Source: Chlorobiales bacterium (lineage in GTDB: Bacteria; Bacteroidota; Chlorobiia; Chlorobiales; Chlorobiaceae). Taken from it: a DNA stretch of 9,064 bases. The notes below the pieces were generated by a model. The model ran no database searches, was not told the origin of the DNA, and saw only the letters and a list, made by a program, of their open reading frames with translations. Where the stretch lies: assembly GCA_022360415.1 (NCBI GenBank), contig JAKSDB010000025.1, positions 1-9,064 of the forward strand, in the 5' to 3' direction. Of the stretch, positions 4,646 to 9,064 are shown in pieces; positions within the stretch are counted from its first letter, which is position 1; every line of letters begins with the position of its first letter. Made by a program: the position numbers and the translations under genes.

Positions 4646-6358
4646 GATGGTGACCTTTGTTATCTCTTTGCCGTTCATGTCGAAAACATGAGAAGCACAG
4701 GCAAGACACGGATCGAAAGAATGAACGGTTCTCAGTATCTCAAGAGGAAGCTCCGGATCAGCCATCGGTGTTCCCCTGAGGGCTGATTCATAGGCACCGA
4801 CATTCCCGTTTGCATCCCGTGGAGATGCGTTCCAGGTTGAAGGGACAACAATCTGGTAATCTTCGATCTTGCCGCCCTTGATATGTATCCAGTGGCCAAG
4901 CGCGCCGCGCGGAGCTTCGGTATAACCGAATCCTTTTGCCTCCTTCGGCCACCTGGAAGGGTCCCACAACTCCGTGTTGGCAGTCCTGAGATCACCGGTT
5001 TTGATGTTGTCAACCAGCTGATCGTAGTAATGCATCATGAACCCGGCAGTCTGAAGGCATTCGATACCCCTTGCGGCTGTCCTCCCCAACGTTGAGAAAA
5101 GGGCTTCCGCTCCAACTTCAAGTTTGCCGAGTGCCATGTTCACTGTATCAGTAATCATTGGATCGCCCTTTGCGTATGCCAGGAGCACCCTTGCAAGAGG
5201 GCCTACCTCCATCGGATTGTTTTTCCAGCGAGGGATTTTCAACCAACTGTATTTGTTGTCCGTGTCAAGGTGCTCGAACGGCGGTTTCGGGCCGGTATAT
5301 TCCGGCTTTGTCTCACCCTCCCACGGATGAAGCCCTTTGTCGTCACCATTGCTGTATGTATACCAGCTGTGACTGACCTCTTCGGTAACCTGACTGAGGT
5401 CGCGGGGATCGACATCGTGAATGGTTGAAAGGTCGTTGTTGAGAATCGCACCCCTCGGCCAGAGCAACGATTCTGCATCATCGATGCTTTTTTCAGGAAA
5501 ATCACCGTAGCAGAGGTAGTTGCCCAATCCGCCCCCGTATAGCCAATCTTTGTAAAAGCCTGCGATTGCGATCAGGTCGGGAATATAGACCTGTTCGATA
5601 AAGGTCTTCGTATCCTCGATGATCTTCTTTACCATGCTGAGCGTTTCAATATTGATCGCTGTATTTCTGTTCGGATCGATCGCACATGCCATACCGCCGA
5701 CAAGATAGTTCGGATGAGGGTTCTTCCCGCCGAAAACAGTATGGATCTTGACGATTTCCTTCTGAAAATCAAGTGCTTCGAGATAATGCGCAACAGCTAT
5801 CAGGTTGACTTCAGGCGGCAGCTTGTATGCCGGGTGACCCCAGTAACCGTTGGAAAAAATCCCCAACTGACCGCTTTCGACAAAGCCGACCAGTTTCTGC
5901 TGCAAGTCCTTGAAGTAACCGGGCGATGATTTCGGCCAGGGTGAAATACTCTGGGCAATGCCGGATGCCGCCTTGGGATCCGCTTTGAGCGCACTCACCA
6001 CATCCACCCAGTCAAGAGCATGCAGATGGTAAAAATGCACCAGATGGTCCTGGGTCTGCTGGGTTGCGTTCATAAGGTTCCTGATGATCCTCGCATTTTT
6101 GGGTATTTCGATACCCAGAGCATCCTCGACACATCTGACAGATGCAAGCGCGTGAACCGTTGTACAGACACCGCAGATACGCTCGGTGATAGCCCACGCG
6201 TCGCGTGGATCACGGCCCTTGAGAATTATTTCGATACCGCGCCACATGGTGCCACTGCTGAAAGCGTCTTCAATGACATTGTTCTCTCCGATTTTTGCTT
6301 CTATTCGCAAATGCCCCTCGATTCTGGGAATTGGATCGACAACTATTTTTTTAGCCAT
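4640..6358 (-). CDS. hyaB: [NiFe]-hydrogenase large subunit (uptake, group 1)
   Basis: Catalytic subunit, 572 residues, carrying the Ni-Fe(CN)2CO site that splits H2. Visible: DPIPRIEGHLR with E14 (proton-gate Glu), RICGVC with Ni ligands C62 and C65, PRGALGHW with R484 (the active-site Arg near the open Ni coordination site, R509 in E. coli Hyd-1 as I recall it), and DPCLACASH with C551 and C554. Cleavage is expected after H557, releasing a 15-residue tail (VFDMNGKEITKVTIA) that HyaD would remove. Length is slightly under the usual 590-600. There is no signal peptide; it would be exported piggyback with the Tat-bearing small subunit. The start follows AGGAG by 8 bases, 19 bases after hyaA ends, so the two are cotranscribed. 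All catalytic residues I can check are intact. Confidence 0.98.
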   Translation of the reverse strand: MAKKIVVDPIPRIEGHLRIEAKIGENNVIEDAFSSGTMWRGIEIILKGRDPRDAWAITERICGVCTTVHALASVRCVEDALGIEIPKNARIIRNLMNATQQTQDHLVHFYHLHALDWVDVVSALKADPKAASGIAQSISPWPKSSPGYFKDLQQKLVGFVESGQLGIFSNGYWGHPAYKLPPEVNLIAVAHYLEALDFQKEIVKIHTVFGGKNPHPNYLVGGMACAIDPNRNTAINIETLSMVKKIIEDTKTFIEQVYIPDLIAIAGFYKDWLYGGGLGNYLCYGDFPEKSIDDAESLLWPRGAILNNDLSTIHDVDPRDLSQVTEEVSHSWYTYSNGDDKGLHPWEGETKPEYTGPKPPFEHLDTDNKYSWLKIPRWKNNPMEVGPLARVLLAYAKGDPMITDTVNMALGKLEVGAEALFSTLGRTAARGIECLQTAGFMMHYYDQLVDNIKTGDLRTANTELWDPSRWPKEAKGFGYTEAPRGALGHWIHIKGGKIEDYQIVVPSTWNASPRDANGNVGAYESALRGTPMADPELPLEILRTVHSFDPCLACASHVFDMNGKEITKVTIA

Positions 6359-6377
6359 GGTTTGATTCTCCTGTTAC

Positions 6378-7466
6378 TTACCCTTCATGTTGATCGTTTT
6401 CGTCACCCGCTTTTTTCTTTCTGAACGCTGTAACAGCAGCATGAGCTGCTGCACCTGCGGCAGCGGCACCGACTGCTACAGCACCGATCTTGTCAGCGTT
6501 CATATCGGTACCAAGGAACGACACATCAGCAAGCCTTGTATAGAACGGCCCGTCATCCCAGAACCCCGGTGCCGCGCATCCGAAGCAGGGGTGCCCTGAA
6601 CCGATCGGGAAGCTGACTCCCTCATTCCATTCGGTTTTCGAACAGGCGTTGTAGGTTGTCGGGCCTTTACAACCCATTTTGTACAGGCACCACCCCTTCC
6701 TTGTCGCCTCGTCGTCGAAATCCCTGACAAACATTCCCGCGTCGTAAAAGGCCCTGCGATAGCATTTGTCATGGATACGGGTACCGTAAAAAGCCTTGGG
6801 ACGCTTCATGCGGTCGAGTTCCGGAAGAGTTCCGAAAGTATGGTAGTGAGTGATAACGCCTGTCATGACCTCGGCAATGGGAGGACAGCCGGGAACATTC
6901 ACAAGCGGTTTGTCTGTGATAAGTTGAGAAACCGGTACCGCGCCTGTGGGGTTCGGGTCGGCGTTCTGAACGCAGCCGAATGTTGCACAGGCTCCCCACG
7001 CGACAACAACAGCAGCGTCAGCAGCCGTTTCTTTTAAGATATTCAGATAGGAATCGCCTGCCACCATGCAGTAAACTCCGTCATCCTTCGTCGGTGCGTT
7101 TCCTTCACAGGCAAGGATATATTTGCCTTTATAGTCTTTCATTATCTTTTTGCGGACCTCCTCGAGCTGATGACCGGCAGCGGCGCTCAGAGTTTCATCA
7201 TAATCAAGGGAAATCATGTTGAGCACAATATCTGCCATAACGGGATGAGAAGACCTGATGAATGATTCGGTACAGCAGGTACACTCAAGACCATGCAGCC
7301 AGATCACAGGCGTCCTGGGATTTGTCTCCATGGCATGGATGATTTTCGGCAGCATTGAAGGCGCAAGGCCAAGAGAAACCGAGGTAAGACCGCAGAACTT
7401 CAAAAAGTCGCGACGGCTCACGCCCCTTGATTTGAAGATTTCTGCGTACGTTGGTTGTTTGTCCAT
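6378..7466 (-). CDS. hyaA: [NiFe]-hydrogenase small subunit, six-Cys (O2-tolerant type) proximal cluster
   Basis: Iron-sulfur electron-transfer subunit, 362 residues. The Tat signal has SRRDFLK (17-23) and a hydrophobic core; cleavage is expected after A45, since METNPRTPVIW resembles the mature start of HoxK/HyaA. Proximal cluster Cys are C62, C64, C65, C160, C165 and C194: each is exactly 45 above the Hyd-1/HoxK numbers 17, 19, 20, 115, 120 and 149. C64 and C165 are the two extra Cys of the [4Fe-3S] cluster, usually Gly in standard enzymes. Distal cluster ligands are H232, C235, C260 and C266; medial cluster Cys are C275, C294 and C297. The Ala-rich helix at about 327-348, followed by RKKK, anchors the C-terminus in the membrane. 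The ATG at 7466 has a near-perfect ribosome binding site; an upstream ATG at 7520 lacks one and would put 18 residues ahead of the Tat signal. It heads the hyaABC-hyaD unit. Confidence 0.97.
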   Translation of the reverse strand: MDKQPTYAEIFKSRGVSRRDFLKFCGLTSVSLGLAPSMLPKIIHAMETNPRTPVIWLHGLECTCCTESFIRSSHPVMADIVLNMISLDYDETLSAAAGHQLEEVRKKIMKDYKGKYILACEGNAPTKDDGVYCMVAGDSYLNILKETAADAAVVVAWGACATFGCVQNADPNPTGAVPVSQLITDKPLVNVPGCPPIAEVMTGVITHYHTFGTLPELDRMKRPKAFYGTRIHDKCYRRAFYDAGMFVRDFDDEATRKGWCLYKMGCKGPTTYNACSKTEWNEGVSFPIGSGHPCFGCAAPGFWDDGPFYTRLADVSFLGTDMNADKIGAVAVGAAAAGAAAHAAVTAFRKKKAGDENDQHEG

Positions 7467-7470
7467 TGAG

Positions 7471-7477
7471 TCCTCCT
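7471..7477 (-). promoter_or_regulatory. Strong ribosome binding site of hyaA
   Basis: AGGAGGA on the minus strand, ending four bases before the ATG at 7466 (AGGAGG itself is five bases away). It decides the start of the small subunit in favour of the Tat-signal Met rather than the ATG at 7520. Confidence 0.85.
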
Positions 7478-7501
7478 TCTTCTCGGAACGGCACGCGATA
7501 A

Positions 7502-7530
7502 TAACGCCGCGTTCCTGCATGTTGGCGTTA
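7502..7530 (-). promoter_or_regulatory. Inverted repeat in the hyaA leader
   Basis: TAACGCC (7502-7508) and GGCGTTA (7524-7530) are perfect 7-base inverted repeats separated by 15 bases. They lie 24 bases upstream of the hyaA ribosome binding site. They could be a dyad operator (centres about two DNA turns apart) or a weak leader hairpin. Role is inference. Confidence 0.4.
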
Positions 7531-7547
7531 CTTCCAGAGAGAGTACG

Positions 7548-7595
7548 ATAACAAAGTCAGTCAAAAGTTAACAATTGTTACAATACATAACAAAG
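7548..7595. promoter_or_regulatory. Phased TAACAA repeats with a 12-base palindrome upstream of hyaA
   Basis: ATAACAAAG occurs at 7548-7556 and 7587-7595, with a related TTAACAATT at 7568-7576. Starts are 20 and 19 bases apart, close to two helical turns. The central unit is part of the perfect palindrome TAACAATTGTTA (7569-7580), and AAAGTTAAC (7564-7572) is shared with the palindrome upstream of the pterin genes. This looks like a multi-site operator for a DNA-binding protein controlling hyaA; the regulator is unknown. Confidence 0.4.
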
Positions 7596-7761
7596 AACAT
7601 TTTAAATAAAAATATACAAGCAGGTTATTTTTCATCCCAAAAGAGAAAGTCCCCTACAGCAGTCAGGAGAACAACTCTACAAAGAGGATAAAACTAAAAA
7701 AAATGGAGTGAACAATTGATCTTGACCGGGCATGAAACACACTCATTACGGCCTGCGGGAT

Positions 7762-7849
7762 GGAAACAGCCGTTCACAAGGGCACCTCTGTTTACTGTCA
7801 TGAGGATTTCGAGCACCGCTCAACGCGGCAATTGAAGCGCGGAATAAAT
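7762..7849 (+). repeat. Dispersed hairpin-type repeat, copy 2 (degenerate)
   Basis: Bases 7801-7815 (TGAGGATTTCGAGCA) match copy 1 at 14 of 15 positions and the following 34 bases at about 20, ungapped. The left part is diverged and its loop is longer than in copy 1. AAACAG (7764-7769) and CTGTTT (7788-7793) can pair, and GAAA (7763-7766) can alternatively pair with TTTC (7807-7810). Same orientation as copy 1. The left boundary is approximate. Confidence 0.45.
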
Positions 7850-7879
7850 AAAGAGAGGTACTCACAAGAAAAAGAGAAA

Positions 7880-7908
7880 TTGACATCCTGTTGACCGGCG
7901 GCTAAATA
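7880..7908 (+). promoter_or_regulatory. Candidate sigma-70 promoter for the unknown protein gene
   Basis: A consensus -35 TTGACA (7880-7885) is followed after exactly 17 bases by TAAATA (7903-7908), a weak -10. Transcription would start near 7915, giving a leader of about 108 bases before the ATG at 8023. It is the best promoter-like pair in this gap but only the -35 is strong. Confidence 0.4.
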
Positions 7909-8022
7909 TACATTCCTTTGTTGCCTGAAACGGACATTTACCGTATTATCCTCAAAATATTTTTCTCCGAGATAGTACAGGTAATCGGAGCTCTCAGTGT
8001 AAAGAAACAACCGAAAAAACCT

Positions 8023-9064
8023 ATGTCACCGCATAACGTTTTATCACCCCGTCAGAAAGCGTTGCAGATAAATCTCGATCAATCCATATACGGGAGTTTT
8101 GCAGAAATAGGCGCAGGACAGGAAGTAGCACGGCATTTTTTCCAGGCCGGAGGAGCAGCAGGCACCATTGCACGAACCATGTCGGCTTACGACATGATTA
8201 TGTCGGACGCTATTTATGGAGAAACAGACCGATACGTCAGCGAAGAGCGGTTAATCAGCATGCTGAAAACCGAATGCACAACGCTGATGCAGCGGCTTGA
8301 CTTCGAACGTGGAGAGAAATCACGATTCTTTACCTATGCAAACACCGTCACTGCCAAGGGATATCATGGCGGCGGTAATTACCACGGCTGGACAGGCATA
8401 AAGTTTCAGCATCTCCCTGGCGAAGAACCAAGCCAGGTTGTGGTTCATATCAAGCTTCTGGACAATCAGAACCTTTTTCAACAGGAAGCCATAGGAACAT
8501 TCGGGGTAAATCTGATCCACAGTTGTTATTTCGCGAGCGACAGTATGGGCAATTTCGTCCGCTCCCTGATGGAAAACCTCACTAACGAGCGTATACAGAT
8601 TGACGCGATCAAGGTCAGCGGCCCTGCTTTCGAACATATGGATGACCGCCTGCTCAGCCTCGAACTGGTCAGCAACGGCTACACCGATGTCATCATGTTC
8701 AATGCCGAGGGAAAAGTGGTCCAGCCTTCCGAAGAACTCTACAAGAAAAACATTGTTACGTTGCGCGGCAGTTTTCGCCCGCCAACCCTTTTAAACGTTG
8801 AGATGCTCGAAAAAGGTGCGGAGCAGCTCAGAAACAATCTGCCCGAGGATGAACGGGAGAATGTCATGACCCTTGCTGAAATCTCCATGAACCGCCTCAT
8901 TGAACGCGGAGCCATCGACAGCACGGATTTTCTCGCCCGTATCGATATGCTCACTTCGATTAATCAGCCGGTTCTGATTTCACATTTCCAGCATTTTCAT
9001 ACCCTGAGTCATTACCTGTCGGGTATCTGCCGCCGCCGCGTGGCGTTTATGGTCAGGGTCCATA
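8023..9064 (+). CDS. Conserved protein of unknown function, N-terminal 347 residues, cut by window edge
   Basis: No signal peptide or membrane segment is visible. Conserved-looking blocks are GSFAEIGAGQEVARHFF (24-40), an AGGAAGTIARTMSAYD stretch (42-57), GYHGGGNYHGW (113-123), SGPAFEHMDDRLLSLELV (about 199-216) and LRGSFRPPT (247-255). From memory it resembles a roughly 480-residue family found in Bacteroidetes and several other phyla, sometimes labelled as a nicotinamide-nucleotide adenylyltransferase or even TonB-dependent receptor. I see no nucleotidyltransferase HxGH motif and no TonB box or plug in the visible part, so neither label is supported. The ATG at 8023 places the conserved block at the family's usual N-terminal position, but its ribosome binding site is weak; in-frame TTG codons at 7918 and 7921 are alternatives, with an in-frame stop at 7903. 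It is divergent from hyaA, so shared control is possible but unproven. Confidence 0.8.
   Translation, partial: MSPHNVLSPRQKALQINLDQSIYGSFAEIGAGQEVARHFFQAGGAAGTIARTMSAYDMIMSDAIYGETDRYVSEERLISMLKTECTTLMQRLDFERGEKSRFFTYANTVTAKGYHGGGNYHGWTGIKFQHLPGEEPSQVVVHIKLLDNQNLFQQEAIGTFGVNLIHSCYFASDSMGNFVRSLMENLTNERIQIDAIKVSGPAFEHMDDRLLSLELVSNGYTDVIMFNAEGKVVQPSEELYKKNIVTLRGSFRPPTLLNVEMLEKGAEQLRNNLPEDERENVMTLAEISMNRLIERGAIDSTDFLARIDMLTSINQPVLISHFQHFHTLSHYLSGICRRRVAFMVRVH

Larger units (their letters stand above)
7467..8022. other. Divergent intergenic region between hyaA and the unknown protein gene
   Basis: No gene that I trust lies in these 556 bases. From left to right it holds the hyaA ribosome binding site, a dyad at 7502-7530, a cluster of short repeats and a palindrome at 7548-7595, an AT-rich stretch to about 7635, a purine-rich segment at 7640-7720 of no recognisable function, a copy of the dispersed repeat, and a possible rightward promoter at 7880-7908. 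I could not find a convincing sigma-70 promoter for hyaA on the minus strand. Confidence 0.5.

Noticed and set aside
7467..7520. Upstream in-frame ATG that would lengthen HyaA by 18 residues
   Set aside because: The extra residues precede a complete Tat signal, and only the ATG at 7466 has the AGGAGGA ribosome binding site.
7798..8010. Minus-strand open frame of 70 codons upstream of the unknown protein gene
   Set aside because: It runs through repeat copy 2 and the candidate promoter, starts without a ribosome binding site and has no recognisable domain.
8023..9064. Annotation as nicotinamide-nucleotide adenylyltransferase or TonB-dependent receptor
   Set aside because: Neither the HxGH nucleotidyltransferase motif nor a signal peptide, TonB box or plug domain is visible in the 347 residues.

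Overview
The window is about 9 kb of chromosome with moderate GC (my estimate is high-40s percent). It looks like a green sulfur bacterium (Chlorobiaceae, perhaps Prosthecochloris- or Chlorobium-like). That assignment is an inference from gene content and protein style, not from a marker gene. No rRNA, tRNA, CRISPR array, transposase or phage gene is visible.

Layout. (1) Positions 1-807, minus strand: the N-terminal 269 residues of a cbb3-type cytochrome c oxidase subunit I (CcoN), running off the left edge. (2) Positions 979-1455, plus strand: a small SRPBCC/polyketide-cyclase-like protein, convergent with a thioredoxin (1466-1777, minus). (3) A 314-base gap containing a perfect 12-base palindrome. 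(4) Positions 2092-3169, plus strand: two overlapping pterin genes, a 6-pyruvoyl-tetrahydropterin-synthase/QueD-family enzyme and GTP cyclohydrolase I (folE). (5) Positions 3159-7466, minus strand: a membrane-bound uptake [NiFe]-hydrogenase locus, transcribed in the order hyaA (small subunit), hyaB (large subunit), hyaC (cytochrome b anchor), then a 267-base gap, then hyaD (maturation protease). The end of hyaD overlaps the end of folE. (6) A 556-base gap (7467-8022) with repeats and possible operators. (7) Positions 8023-9064, plus strand: the N-terminal 347 residues of a conserved protein of unknown function, running off the right edge.

How the genes fit together. The small subunit has a Tat signal and a C-terminal hydrophobic anchor. 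The large subunit has both Ni-binding CxxC motifs and a cleavable C-terminal tail, which HyaD would remove. HyaC carries the four histidines expected to bind two b hemes and would pass electrons from H2 to the quinone pool. The small subunit has all six cysteines of the oxygen-tolerant proximal [4Fe-3S] cluster, at exactly the spacing of E. coli Hyd-1. Together with a nearby cbb3 oxidase, this suggests respiratory H2 oxidation or O2 removal in a lineage normally regarded as anaerobic. FolE and the PTPS would make 7,8-dihydroneopterin triphosphate and then 6-pyruvoyl-tetrahydropterin, consistent with the biopterin glycosides known from green sulfur bacteria.

Non-coding structure is the less expected part. 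A 17-pair stem-loop at the hyaB-hyaC junction is fully paired only when read as hydrogenase mRNA. Two related hairpin-like repeats, in the same orientation, bracket hyaC-hyaB-hyaA. A set of mutually exclusive inverted repeats lies in front of hyaD. Phased short repeats and palindromes lie upstream of hyaA.
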